A DNA stretch of 64,000 bases from an uncultured Clostridia bacterium (lineage in GTDB: Bacteria; Bacillota; Clostridia; Christensenellales; UBA1242): positions 1-64,000 of the forward strand of contig CAKVOD010000002.1 in NCBI GenBank assembly GCA_934778205.1, written 5' to 3'. A program made the position numbers and the translations under genes. The notes under the pieces were generated by a model. That model was given only the letters and a program-made list of their open reading frames with translations. It was not told where the DNA came from and searched no databases. This document shows positions 15,878 to 24,543 of the stretch, in pieces. Position 1 is the first letter of the stretch, and every line of letters starts with the position of its first letter.

Positions 15878-17341
15878 TTAAGAAAAAAGTTCAACCTTGC
15901 GTGCCTTCATATCATCAATGCGCGAAAGGTATGTTATGATGTCCTTGACATTTGCAGTGCGTTCAATGCGATTCTCAGCAGGGAACAAGCGTTTTGAAAT
16001 CGCATTCGCACCACACGCTATGACACTTGAAAAATCTTCCATAGAGTTGATATTGAAATAGCACATCGTGTTGGGCTTGCAGTAGCCGACGTTTTCAAGA
16101 TTGCCTACCATATTTTTTTGTCGGTACATATAGTATGGAGTGTATCCAAAGTTTTGTAAACGGCGTTCAGCAAGTTCAAGATTGTTTTTTATCACTTGTT
16201 CTTCGTCAAATGTGTTGATTGATTGCGTCTTTGTCAGTGGCGAATGCGTTTTCAGTGAAAGGGTATGGACGGTTACATTGTCAGGGTTTAGCGCAATGAC
16301 TTTGTCTAGAGAATAAGTAAACAAGGTGTCATCATATGGCAACCCTACAATTAAATCCATATTAATCTTGAATGAGTAGTTGCGAGCAAGTTCATATGCT
16401 TTCAAAATATCTGTGCCAGTGTGCGCGCGTCCAATTGCCTGTAAAGATTTTTCATTAAAAGTTTGTGGGTTGATTGAAATGCGTGTCACGCCATTTTTTT
16501 GCATAACATCTAGTTTTTCTTTTGTTATTGTGTCAGGACGACCTGCCTCAACAGTGAATTCTTTTGCACCGAATTCTTTGAGTTCGCAAAGAATGTAGTC
16601 CAGTTGCTGAGCAGTTAGTGAAGTTGGCGTTCCACCACCCACATAAATATTTGCTACCTTGTATCCCTTGCGTCGCAAGAGTTCTTTTGTGAAAATAATT
16701 TCATCTCTCAAAGTTTCGACATATGGTTCAACATATTGTTGCGCCTTGCCAACTTCCATTGAAAGAAAAGTGCAGTAGGAGCAACGCGTTGTGCAGAATG
16801 GAATATGAACATAAAAATCGACAATTTTTTCATCAATGTGTATCGGCATTTGATTCTTTAGGATATCAACCAGTAATTGTGCTTTGTCCTCTTGTAAATA
16901 GTATTCTTTAATAAGACAATCCTTGACATAGTCAAAATTTTCGCTATTTTCGTAGTATTCCAACGCCATTTTGGTGGGGCGTACGCCAGTAAGTGCGCCC
17001 CACGGCATACTTTTTTGAAAATACTCGCTCATTGCAACATAAATTGCAAGTTTTGCAGTTCGTTTGACGTATTTTTCGCTGTTATCATTCAATTTGTCCT
17101 CGCGACAAAAAGTTGATTGATTGAGTTTGCGTTTTTTTCCGTCTTGAAAAGTGAATTTTGAAATCGTCACAAAGTTTGTGCAAACATTTTCGCTTTTTTC
17201 AAGATAATGCACAAGTTCAAACTCGTGATTTTCTTCCGCATTCAAATCTGTTGCAAGTATGATTTCATCATTGGGCAAAAAGGGGTGTATTTGTTGAAAG
17301 AAATCGTAAAAATAATCTTCGCAATTAGTGCTTATTCTCAT
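15878..17341 (-). CDS. hemZ: HemZ-type coproporphyrinogen dehydrogenase-like radical SAM enzyme
   Basis: A 487-residue radical SAM protein of the HemN/HemZ group. The iron-sulfur motif CTTRCSYC gives Cys183, Cys187 and Cys190 (CxxxCxxC), preceded by FYVHIPF. A long N-terminal part of ~175 residues with MPWGALTGVRPTK is typical of Clostridia HemZ and absent from HemW. Downstream motifs include VGGGTPTSL (SAM side) and VGLPYDD. The family is annotated as oxygen-independent coproporphyrinogen dehydrogenase, but many members lie in organisms without full haem synthesis, so the true substrate is open. Start ATG 17341 follows AAGGAT. It is followed (upstream on this strand) by recJ and may share its transcript. 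Confidence 0.88.
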   Translation of the reverse strand: MRISTNCEDYFYDFFQQIHPFLPNDEIILATDLNAEENHEFELVHYLEKSENVCTNFVTISKFTFQDGKKRKLNQSTFCREDKLNDNSEKYVKRTAKLAIYVAMSEYFQKSMPWGALTGVRPTKMALEYYENSENFDYVKDCLIKEYYLQEDKAQLLVDILKNQMPIHIDEKIVDFYVHIPFCTTRCSYCTFLSMEVGKAQQYVEPYVETLRDEIIFTKELLRRKGYKVANIYVGGGTPTSLTAQQLDYILCELKEFGAKEFTVEAGRPDTITKEKLDVMQKNGVTRISINPQTFNEKSLQAIGRAHTGTDILKAYELARNYSFKINMDLIVGLPYDDTLFTYSLDKVIALNPDNVTVHTLSLKTHSPLTKTQSINTFDEEQVIKNNLELAERRLQNFGYTPYYMYRQKNMVGNLENVGYCKPNTMCYFNINSMEDFSSVIACGANAISKRLFPAENRIERTANVKDIITYLSRIDDMKARKVELFS

Positions 17342-17425
17342 AGTAAAATCCTTGTTGCGGTGTTTTTTATATAACCGCTTTATTTTTTCACATAAAATGT
17401 GTATTTAAAATTATTATAAAATTTG

Positions 17426-19819
17426 TTATTTTAATGGCATTGCTTGTGCCTTTTTGATTGCATTGTATAAATGTGACAATTCTAGTTTTGACTCAACACC
17501 CTTGACTTCATTAATTTTAACACTATTGTCATTAAATTTGATATTGAAAATATTTAATTCTTGAAATACTTTCAAGCAAAACATAAATTGTGAGTATTTT
17601 GCGTTTGTAATTCTCAATTTAACGAGATTGTAAAGCATATTAATACTTTCAAATGTTTTAATTTTTTCAATAACATTGCTCATCGCTTTGTAGTACATAC
17701 CGCAAACAGTGCGTTCAGTCGAAACATAGTTTTGAATAAGGGAGCAATTCGCGCTTTCGGTTGGCCTAAAAATGCGTGCCTGTGTCAAATTATTTAGTGT
17801 CGCAATATATCCGTCATTCAAAACAGGGTCAAGAAAAACGATATTATTAAAATTTTTGAAATTGTTTTTTAAACTTGGGTTGAGAACAAAACTATTGTGT
17901 CCTTTATCCTCGAACAAGTCGTGGTATGAGTACGCAGAAACTTTGTTTGCAAGCGTTTTGTCATTCGCCCAGTGGTCGTAACTTTCTTTTGAATTGACAA
18001 TAAATAATGTGCCAAAAACATTATCAAAACTTGAAAGAATGTCCGCAATTTGTGTTTTTTCATAGTTTTCACAAACAAAATTGCGCCCAGCAGGGCAAAG
18101 CGTTTGTGCCAAATATTCGCCAATAAGATGGTCCTTGTCCGCAACTTCAATATTTTTGTCCGCAACAACTTGTTTCAAAAACATCTTGCTTGATTCGTGC
18201 CCGCGATAAACATCTAACTGCAATTCAACAATTGCTTGTTTGGTGCAGATTTCATTTATAAGGTTCTTATATTTACCGAAATTGAATCCAACTGTTGAAG
18301 TATTATTGAGGCTCATAGTCAAATGATTTGGATATGATTTCATCAGCGTAGCGTTAGCCTTAGCAAACTTGATGCGGAAGCGTGGGCGCGGATTATCACT
18401 GCCGATTGGTTCAAGCACATCTAGTTGTTTGACAAACTCTTTTGTGACCTTGTTTAAGTCTAAGTCCATATCAAATGTTTTTTGTGGAACAAACAAACTT
18501 GCATCAAAATCTTTTGCCAAAATATATTCCATATTTTGCTTAAATTTGTCAAAGTTTTCGATTTTAATCTTCAATCCTGCTGCCATAGTATGCCCACCAA
18601 ACGATTCTAAAATATCCTGCGTTTGCTTCAAGCAATTGTGAATATTGACGCCGTCAATGCTACGTCCCGAGCCTGTTAAAATGCCGTCAACATTAGAAAA
18701 TAGGAAAGTAGGGCGATAGTATTCTTCGCATAGTTTTGCCGCCACAATACCCAAAATGCCACTATCCCACGCTTCGGAATAAAGGCAAATGCAACGGTCC
18801 TCAGGTTTTAATTCGTGCTCAAGTTTTTCTTTGCATTCATCATAAACGACCGAGCATAAATCTTGTCGCCTAGAGTTGAAGTCCAAAATGATATCAATTA
18901 ACTCATTGATACGCGCGTCATTTTCGCACATATAAAGTTCAAACGACTTGTCCGCATCGCCCAGTCTGCCCGACGCGTTGAGTTTTGGCGCAAGTTTGTA
19001 TGAAATGTCTGTTGCCTGAGGGTGCGAAATGTCGAGTTTTTCAAGCAACTTGACAATTCCTCGCGGTGCGCTATTCATTTGTTTGAGCCCAAGAGTAACT
19101 ATTGCACGGTTTTCGTCCAAAAGTGGTACAATATCCGCAATTGTCGCAATTGAAGCAATCGGCAGAAACTGACAAGCATAGTCAAGCCCTTCAAGCGCTT
19201 GAATAACCTTGAACGCCATACCCGTCCCACAAATTTCGTGAAAAGGATAGTCTTGATTTGGCAATTTTGCATTTAATGTCAAACATTCAGGCAAAACATC
19301 GGGAATGTCGTGGTGGTCAGTGACAATAACTTCAATGCCGAGTGATTTTGCATACTTAACCTCGTCGTGGCACGAAATTCCGCAGTCAACTGTTATGATA
19401 AGGTCAGGGTTTTGTGTCGCCTTTATTTTGTCAATTGCGTCGCAACTTAAGCCGTAGCCGTCAATGTAGCGGTTTGGCATAAAGTGCATAGCGTCGATGC
19501 CTTGTTGATTAAAGTACTTGACCATAATTGCCGTTGCACTCACGCCGTCAACATCGTAGTCTCCAAAAATAAGGATTTTTTCCTTATTATTTATAGCGCG
19601 ACGTATGCGTTCCACAACTTGTTGCATATCTTTCAGCAAAAACGGGTCGTGAAAATCTTTTTTTGAGGGGTGTAAATAATGTTCAATTTTATGCGCATCA
19701 TCAATATCGCGCATAAAAAGAATTTCGATAATTTCAGGCAATAAATTGTATTTTTCGCTGAGTTGATTGACAAGGTTTTTGTCGACCTTGAAATCGCTCT
19801 TTGCTTTGATTAATCTCAT
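17426..19819 (-). CDS. recJ: Single-stranded-DNA-specific 5'-3' exonuclease RecJ
   Basis: Degrades single-stranded DNA 5' to 3' in recombination and repair. At 797 residues, the DHH phosphoesterase motifs are all present: GDYDVDG at residues 86-92, IITVDCGIS, VIVTDHHDIP (about 160), NASGRLGDA and the DHHA1 motif SFGGHTMAAG. The C-terminal ~230 residues are the extra domain seen in Bacillota RecJ. I chose the ATG at 19819 because ACGGAG lies upstream and the protein then begins MRLIKAKSDF, as expected; the frame extends 11 codons further without a ribosome site. The leader is about 214 nt long and contains repeats. Confidence 0.96.
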   Translation of the reverse strand: MRLIKAKSDFKVDKNLVNQLSEKYNLLPEIIEILFMRDIDDAHKIEHYLHPSKKDFHDPFLLKDMQQVVERIRRAINNKEKILIFGDYDVDGVSATAIMVKYFNQQGIDAMHFMPNRYIDGYGLSCDAIDKIKATQNPDLIITVDCGISCHDEVKYAKSLGIEVIVTDHHDIPDVLPECLTLNAKLPNQDYPFHEICGTGMAFKVIQALEGLDYACQFLPIASIATIADIVPLLDENRAIVTLGLKQMNSAPRGIVKLLEKLDISHPQATDISYKLAPKLNASGRLGDADKSFELYMCENDARINELIDIILDFNSRRQDLCSVVYDECKEKLEHELKPEDRCICLYSEAWDSGILGIVAAKLCEEYYRPTFLFSNVDGILTGSGRSIDGVNIHNCLKQTQDILESFGGHTMAAGLKIKIENFDKFKQNMEYILAKDFDASLFVPQKTFDMDLDLNKVTKEFVKQLDVLEPIGSDNPRPRFRIKFAKANATLMKSYPNHLTMSLNNTSTVGFNFGKYKNLINEICTKQAIVELQLDVYRGHESSKMFLKQVVADKNIEVADKDHLIGEYLAQTLCPAGRNFVCENYEKTQIADILSSFDNVFGTLFIVNSKESYDHWANDKTLANKVSAYSYHDLFEDKGHNSFVLNPSLKNNFKNFNNIVFLDPVLNDGYIATLNNLTQARIFRPTESANCSLIQNYVSTERTVCGMYYKAMSNVIEKIKTFESINMLYNLVKLRITNAKYSQFMFCLKVFQELNIFNIKFNDNSVKINEVKGVESKLELSHLYNAIKKAQAMPLK

Positions 19820-19891
19820 AGTGAACTCCGTTGATTGAGTAAAAACACCCATTTGTAAAGCAAAAAACTTGCACTAAATATGCTCTCCTAA

Positions 19892-19975
19892 AAAATGTTT
19901 GCCGAAATGCACACTACCTTGCGCGTTTTAGTAAACTTCAAAATGTTTTGCCGAAAGCACGATAAATGTTTATCG
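19892..19975. repeat. Imperfect direct repeats and palindrome in recJ leader
   Basis: AAAATGTTTGCCGAAATGCAC (19892-19912) recurs as AAAATGTTTTGCCGAAAGCA plus C (19940-19960). It is followed at once by a palindrome CGATAAA-TG-TTTATCG (19960-19975). The elements lie in the 19820-20146 gap between divergent recJ and spoIVB, within the predicted recJ transcript. Their role is unknown. Confidence 0.6.
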
Positions 19976-20040
19976 CGCGCAAAAAATATAACAATACTAA
20001 AAATAGATGTCAAAAACTCAATATGTCTTAATTTGATTAC

Positions 20041-20069
20041 ATTATAACAAATAAAAAGAATAAATGCAA
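20041..20069 (-). promoter_or_regulatory. recJ promoter
   Basis: Minus-strand TTGCAT (20069-20064), 17-base spacer, TATAAT (20046-20041). It predicts a start near 20033 and a long leader to recJ. Confidence 0.6.
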
Positions 20070-20073
20070 GATT

Positions 20074-20103
20074 TTGGCAAAACAAATTGTTAAAAAATAT
20101 AAT
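20074..20103 (+). promoter_or_regulatory. Possible spoIVB promoter
   Basis: TTGGCA, 18-base spacer, TATAAT, 43 bases before the TTG start. No convincing forespore (sigma-F/G) boxes were found by eye. Confidence 0.4.
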
Positions 20104-20146
20104 ATTTTTTTTAGTTTTAAGCAAACTAATTGAAAAGGAGAAAGCA

Positions 20147-21352
20147 TTGAGTAAAAAACGAATTTGGGGAATAGTCACAGGTTGTTTTTTGTGTTTTTTT
20201 GTTGCGCTTGTCATAGCGTACCCATTTTACATCGCACACAAATTGCCCGACGCTGTCATCATCAATGGAGATATGAGTAAATATAACCATAGCGGATTAA
20301 TCAGCGCGCAATATAAGCCTAGTACAACCGCAACAGTCGCAACGGGTAGTTTTTCGCGCGGAACTGTCGAAATCAAGTATCTTGGCATAAAAATCAAAGA
20401 AATTGAAGCGCATAAAGTTGAAAACGACGAAATCTACGCGTGTGGCAAAACCGTAGGAATAACATTACAATCTAAAGGGGTTGTTATTGTCGGGCAAAAC
20501 CCGATTATGACCGATGACGGGAACGTCGTTCCTGCGACGAGCCTTTCGCTTGGTGACATCATATGCGAAATAGAGGGCGAAAGCATTGAGCAGGCAGAAA
20601 AAATCAGCAAAGTGATAAATGACCCGCAATTTATAGACAAAGAACTTGTTGTTAAATGCAAGCGCGACGGCGAAACTTTTTATACGACAGTCAAGCCACA
20701 ATTAGACAAAGAAAGTAACGCTTACAAACTCGGGCTGTGGGTTCGCGATGACGCTAGTGGCATCGGCACAATGACATATATAAAAAAGGATACCCACGAA
20801 TTTGGCGCTCTCGGTCATCCAATCAGCGACATAGACACGGGCGCAATTATGGAGGTTTTTGACGGCAACTTGTATAAATGCAATGTTCTCTCACTTGCCA
20901 AAGGCTCACGCGGAAGGGCGGGAGAAATCAAAGGAATCTTTGTGCAGTCCGCAAAATCTCTCGGTAACGTCACGAAAAATACAAATTTTGGCATCTTTGG
21001 CACGGCGAACGAAGAACTTTTGCAAATCTGCAAAAAGGTCAAAATTGGCGGACGCAGTACCGTCAAAGCTGGTAAAGCACAAATTTTATGTAGTCTTGAT
21101 GGCAAAAATATCGAAACATTTGACATTGAAATAATCAAAACAACATATCACAGCAAGCAAAGCAACAAGTCATTGATTTTTAAAGTTACGGACAAAGACC
21201 TAATTGCGCGCACTGGTGGAATAATTCAAGGAATGAGTGGCAGTCCAATTATACAAAATGGGCGTCTTGTCGGCGCCGTTACACACGTTTTTCTCAATGA
21301 CGCAACAAAAGGTTTTGGCGTCTATCTTGATCTAATGCTCAACGAAAACTAA
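20147..21352 (+). CDS. spoIVB: SpoIVB serine peptidase
   Basis: A forespore-made serine peptidase (family S55) which, in Bacillus, cleaves SpoIVFA and so triggers pro-sigma-K processing in the mother cell. At 401 residues it has an N-terminal membrane anchor or signal (about 9-28), a PDZ-type region around residues 120-190, the catalytic His in GALGHPISD (residue 224), and the catalytic Ser motif GMSGSP (residues 362-367) followed by GRLVGAVTHVF. The start is TTG 20147, four bases after GAAAAGGAG..., giving MSKKRIWG; upstream codons have no ribosome site. It is followed after 16 bases by a ytxC-like gene. Strong evidence for an endospore programme. Confidence 0.95.
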   Translation: MSKKRIWGIVTGCFLCFFVALVIAYPFYIAHKLPDAVIINGDMSKYNHSGLISAQYKPSTTATVATGSFSRGTVEIKYLGIKIKEIEAHKVENDEIYACGKTVGITLQSKGVVIVGQNPIMTDDGNVVPATSLSLGDIICEIEGESIEQAEKISKVINDPQFIDKELVVKCKRDGETFYTTVKPQLDKESNAYKLGLWVRDDASGIGTMTYIKKDTHEFGALGHPISDIDTGAIMEVFDGNLYKCNVLSLAKGSRGRAGEIKGIFVQSAKSLGNVTKNTNFGIFGTANEELLQICKKVKIGGRSTVKAGKAQILCSLDGKNIETFDIEIIKTTYHSKQSNKSLIFKVTDKDLIARTGGIIQGMSGSPIIQNGRLVGAVTHVFLNDATKGFGVYLDLMLNEN

Positions 21353-21368
21353 TAAGGGAAGTATATAA

Positions 21369-22097
21369 ATGAAAGAGAAAGCAATAACAATTGATGCAAA
21401 GTATAAATACGACCTTGCAAATCTAAAAAGGCAATTAAAACAATCAAACAAGTGCCTTATCGTCAGTGAGTTTGAAGCGAACAATGAATATTCAATATTG
21501 TTTGCGTGCGAAGATAAGGATTTATCAACGCTCAATAATATTGTCGCACAAAATATCGTCAATTTTTATGTTTTTAGATACAAAAAATTATATTTGCAAC
21601 AAAATTTGAATCTAATTGATATTGAAAAAATGTTTGCGCCTGCGTACATTTGTGCACTTGCGCAATTTGACACATTTACAGATAAGGAAATAGCACTCGA
21701 CGCCGACTATACGCACAATAAAATTTCCGTTATTCCGTTTTTGTACTTTAGGCTACAAAACCTCATTCAGCGCTGGAAAACTATTATTAATCTGACAAAC
21801 GAAAATATAACGGCGTTCAACAAAAGTAGTGCAATAATTGACCTCTTGCGCTACTTAGTGAAAAATCTGCAAAGCAACAAAAAGGAACTCAATTTGCAGT
21901 TTACAGAAAATGGAATCAAAATATATGACAACAATACATTATCTTTTGAAACAAAATCTCAAAGCAAGACTGACATCGCAAATACAATAGCCGTCCTCGT
22001 GAAACTCAGTCCGCAACGCCTTATCGTCCGTTCTGCGCACCCCAACTCCCACCTTGAAACAATTCGACAAATTTTTGACGAAAAAATTGTGCAATAA
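21369..22097 (+). CDS. YtxC-like putative sporulation protein
   Basis: A 242-residue soluble protein. The segment FLYFRLQNLIQRWKTIINLT, followed after a few residues by IIDLLRYLVKNLQS, resembles the YtxC family (F-x-x-FRL...LLRYF). A glycine-poor alpha/beta N-terminal half precedes it. In Bacillus ytxC lies just upstream of the thrS-infC region; here, too, it precedes infC-rpmI-rplT, with only a contingency gene inserted between. It starts 16 bases after spoIVB with GGGAAG upstream, so it is probably co-transcribed with spoIVB. Biochemical role unknown. The assignment rests on weak motif likeness plus context. Confidence 0.6.
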   Translation: MKEKAITIDAKYKYDLANLKRQLKQSNKCLIVSEFEANNEYSILFACEDKDLSTLNNIVAQNIVNFYVFRYKKLYLQQNLNLIDIEKMFAPAYICALAQFDTFTDKEIALDADYTHNKISVIPFLYFRLQNLIQRWKTIINLTNENITAFNKSSAIIDLLRYLVKNLQSNKKELNLQFTENGIKIYDNNTLSFETKSQSKTDIANTIAVLVKLSPQRLIVRSAHPNSHLETIRQIFDEKIVQ

Positions 22098-22109
22098 CGC
22101 TCAAAATAG

Positions 22110-22138
22110 TTGTAAAAAGCTTGCATTTGTGGTATACT
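22110..22138 (+). promoter_or_regulatory. Promoter of poly-G gene 1
   Basis: TTGTAA, 17-base spacer, TATACT, 37 bases before ATG 22176. It shares GGTATACTAA with the promoters of poly-G genes 2 and 3. Confidence 0.65.
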
Positions 22139-22154
22139 AACCACGAGAATCAAG

Positions 22155-22310
22155 AAAATAAGGAGATAAACTATTATGATTTTTAGAACAAAAGTACTAG
22201 GGGGGGGGGGGGTATAACGTTGCAAAAAATGGCAGTATAACCCCACAAAACAATGAGAATAACCGCCAAAAATTGCAAGATAACTGTCGATTTTTGCAAA
22301 ATAGCAAAAA
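22155..22310 (+). repeat. Duplicated leader segment, copy 1 (also 36734-36889)
   Basis: The ribosome site, start codon, poly-G run and next ~100 bases align gap-free (offset 14579) with the start of the gene at 36755. Shared blocks include AAAATAAGGAGA, TTTAGAACAA, the G-run, GCAAAAAATG and CAGTATAACCCCACAAAA. Confidence 0.85.
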
Positions 22311-23274
22311 TCACACCTTAGCAGCAATAAATAAAAATCAGTCAAAAAACGCAATTTATAAAACTAAATCAAGCAAATTTTTTCGCGCCGCACTATTATC
22401 AGTATGGCTTTTTGCGCTTATGCTCACACTCAGCCTAATACTTTTTCCAAATGCAGCAACAAAAAATGAAAAAATTTCTGCAGTTAGTGGGGTAGAATCC
22501 TATTTAGATATAGCAATTGACTTTTGCGTAGATAAAAGCGAGTTAAGCGGTTTAACTGATTTTTTGTCACAAACAAAAATAACTATTATTGCTGACATTA
22601 ATGGTGCAAATGGTTCATTTAAAATGGAAGATGCTATTAGCGAAAATCCCACATATGTTGCTGATTATGAATTTGTAGGATATACAGTTTACATTAGTGT
22701 TTGTATTTATATAAGCTCTAATACTCTTTATGTTTCACCTATTATACAATCTGCAGATTTTAAACCAATCTATAATTTCTTGGCAGGGCAAAACTTAAAC
22801 CGAAAGTTTGTTGGAATTGAAATTGCATATCCAAGTTCTGATTGCACAATTTCAAATAACATAGTGACATCAAATGGAAAACAGGTGCCTTTATTATACA
22901 ATGCAGGCAACAGTCACTATGGGTCAGGTTTCATAGTAAAAGCGAAGTGGGGCAGCGCAACCGCACAAACCACATTTGAAAGCGTAGTGACAGGGGATAA
23001 TGCTAGCGCCGTGTTTGTATATATAATGTCAGCGGACGGCGTCGTCACGCAATTCGCGCTTGTTGGAAATGATAGCACTGTGCTAACACAAAACATTGGT
23101 GACACCATAACAATACTTGTCAGCAAACCTTATATGTGGAGTATGAGTATCAGCGGGGCAGGTGGCACCCAAAATGGCACGCGGTATACATATACAGTTC
23201 CTAGCAGCGCTAGCACCATAACAATCAATCTTAGTGGCGGCAGCGGCATAACAAATAATACCTTGGTTGTGTGA
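22176..23274 (+). CDS. Poly-G contingency gene 1: exported protein, out of frame as assembled
   Basis: ATG 22176 follows AAGGAGA. The start MIFRTKVL runs into 13 G (22200-22212) and, as assembled, stops at once (TAA 22215-22217). With 12 or 15 G it would enter the long frame and give about 365 residues: Gly4, an Asn/Gln/Lys-rich stretch, a hydrophobic segment (VWLFALMLTLSLILF), a ~150-residue ectodomain and a C-terminal module ending TNNTLVV. The long frame itself has only an internal TTG (22273) without ribosome site. The C-terminal module (TITILVSKPY...) is shared with the genes at 36755 and 48138. The gene sits between ytxC-like and infC. I infer on/off switching by slipped-strand mispairing. 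Function of the ectodomain unknown. Confidence 0.8.
22200..22212 (+). repeat. Poly-G run, 13 bases
   Basis: Homopolymer in codons 9-13 of the gene at 22176. A length divisible by three joins the start to the long frame; 13 does not. Confidence 0.95.
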
Positions 23275-23426
23275 GTGTGCTTTGCTTTGCAAAAAATTGA
23301 AACCTTAATTGAAACAAAGCAACCTAACTTAAGCATATTTTACCTCAAATCTTGCTATGGAATTTACTTTGAGAATTAACAAAATAAAATGAACTATGCA
23401 ATCTAGAAAAAACTATGCAAAAGTAC

Positions 23427-23455
23427 TTGACAAAAAAGTTTTAATCGTGTATAAT
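23427..23455 (+). promoter_or_regulatory. infC operon promoter
   Basis: TTGACA, 17-base spacer, TATAAT: a perfect consensus match. Predicted start near 23462. Confidence 0.85.
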
Positions 23456-23461
23456 ACGCAT

Positions 23462-23801
23462 AGTTCAAAGAAGAAGGCAACTTCTCACCAGTCAGGCAAA
23501 GCCTCGATTGTGTTCAAAAATGAGATTTTTTGAAGCGGTTTTTCTTTGAATTTATAAAGAATACCGCTTTTATTTTTGCGGGTAACTTTGATTGCTAACT
23601 ATGTGTTATGACATAGCGCTTTCCATTTGTCATTTCGACCATAGCGGAGTAATCTCTTGTAAGGGGAATGAACAAATGATGCGCCTAGCAGTTGAGTGTG
23701 CGCAAAATAATCTTTATTTTGTGAAAGTTCGCGAATTTCACAAAATGTTAGTTTGTATAAGAACGAAATTTTGGCTCAGTAGAGCAACGGAGGAACCAAA
23801 A
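23462..23801 (+). promoter_or_regulatory. infC-rpmI-rplT leader with attenuator (L20-leader-like)
   Basis: A 340-base untranslated leader. A hairpin AGAAG...CTTCT near 23470 is followed by a terminator-like hairpin, AAGCGGT (23533-23539) with ACCGCTT (23563-23569) plus flanking pairs and a T-rich tail. A further hairpin CTATGT/ACATAG (23599-23616) follows. In Bacillota this operon is controlled by ribosomal protein L20 binding its leader and favouring termination. I infer the same here from position and the attenuator, not from a covariance match. Confidence 0.6.
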
Positions 23802-24356
23802 CTGAAAGATTTACCAGTTAATGAACAAATCAAAGCCACAAAAGTGCTTGTCATCGACAGCAACGGCTCACAAATGGGAGAAATTTCAACTCGAGATGCT
23901 CTAGCACACGCAAAAGAGCAAGGACTAGACCTTGTGCTTGTTTCGCCAAATGCAAACCCACAAGTTTGTAAAATTATGAATTATGGCAAGTTCAAGTTTG
24001 ATAGTCAAAAGAAAGAAAAGGACAGCAAAAAGTCGCAAAAAGTTCTTGAAATGAAGCAGGTTAAGCTTTCAATGAAAATTAGCGACGGCGATTTGGAATA
24101 TCGTGCAAAGCAAGTCCTCAAATTCGCTGAGCGCGGATATAAGGTTAAAGTATTCATCCAAAAGAGCAGAGGTCGTGCGCAAATTTACGATGCAAAGGGT
24201 TTGGATATTTTGCGTAAATTTGCAGATATGGTATCCGAAGAATATCGTATTGAAAAAGAACCAAGTTTTGGTATGTACGACATCAATATGGTTTTGACTG
24301 TACTAACTAAAAAAGAAAAGGAGCAAAGAAACAATGCCAAAAATGAAGACAAATAA
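23802..24356 (+). CDS. infC: Translation initiation factor IF-3, probable CTG start
   Basis: Binds the 30S subunit, blocks premature 50S joining and checks the start codon. The conserved N-domain begins KDLPVNEQIKA, and the rest (GKFKFDSQKK, QVKLSMKISDGD, FAERGYKVKV) is typical. No ATG or GTG fits: the nearest in-frame ATG lies well upstream and has no ribosome site. A strong CGGAGG (23788-23793) sits eight bases before CTG 23802, giving a 184-residue protein of normal start (M)KDLPVNEQ. IF-3 genes often use rare start codons (AUU in E. coli) so that IF-3 represses itself; a CTG start would serve the same way. It overlaps rpmI by 23 bases. Confidence 0.93.
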   Translation: MKDLPVNEQIKATKVLVIDSNGSQMGEISTRDALAHAKEQGLDLVLVSPNANPQVCKIMNYGKFKFDSQKKEKDSKKSQKVLEMKQVKLSMKISDGDLEYRAKQVLKFAERGYKVKVFIQKSRGRAQIYDAKGLDILRKFADMVSEEYRIEKEPSFGMYDINMVLTVLTKKEKEQRNNAKNEDK

Positions 24357-24528
24357 AAGCGCAGCAAAGCGTTTTAAATTGAGAAAAAGTGGCTCAATCA
24401 AGCGTTCAAAGCAAGGCACAAGCCACATTTTGACTAAAAAGTCGGCAAAAAGAAAAATGCACTTGAGAAAGGGTACAAACGTCAGCAAAGCTGATGAAAA
24501 GAATGTAAAAACCCTTCTCAATGCCTAA
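24334..24528 (+). CDS. rpmI: 50S ribosomal protein L35
   Basis: A 64-residue basic ribosomal protein of the large subunit. It has the family start MPKMKTNKSAAKRFKLRKSG and ends with the HLRKGTNVSKAD-type region, full length for L35. The start ATG lies inside the end of infC, preceded by AAAGGAG, so translation is likely coupled to infC. Second gene of the classical infC-rpmI-rplT operon. Confidence 0.98.
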   Translation: MPKMKTNKSAAKRFKLRKSGSIKRSKQGTSHILTKKSAKRKMHLRKGTNVSKADEKNVKTLLNA

Positions 24529-24543
24529 TAGGGAGAAAGTTTT

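Noticed and set aside
23592..23801. N-terminal extension of IF-3 from 23592
   Set aside because: The extra 70 residues have no family likeness, include the hairpin leader, and lack a ribosome site.
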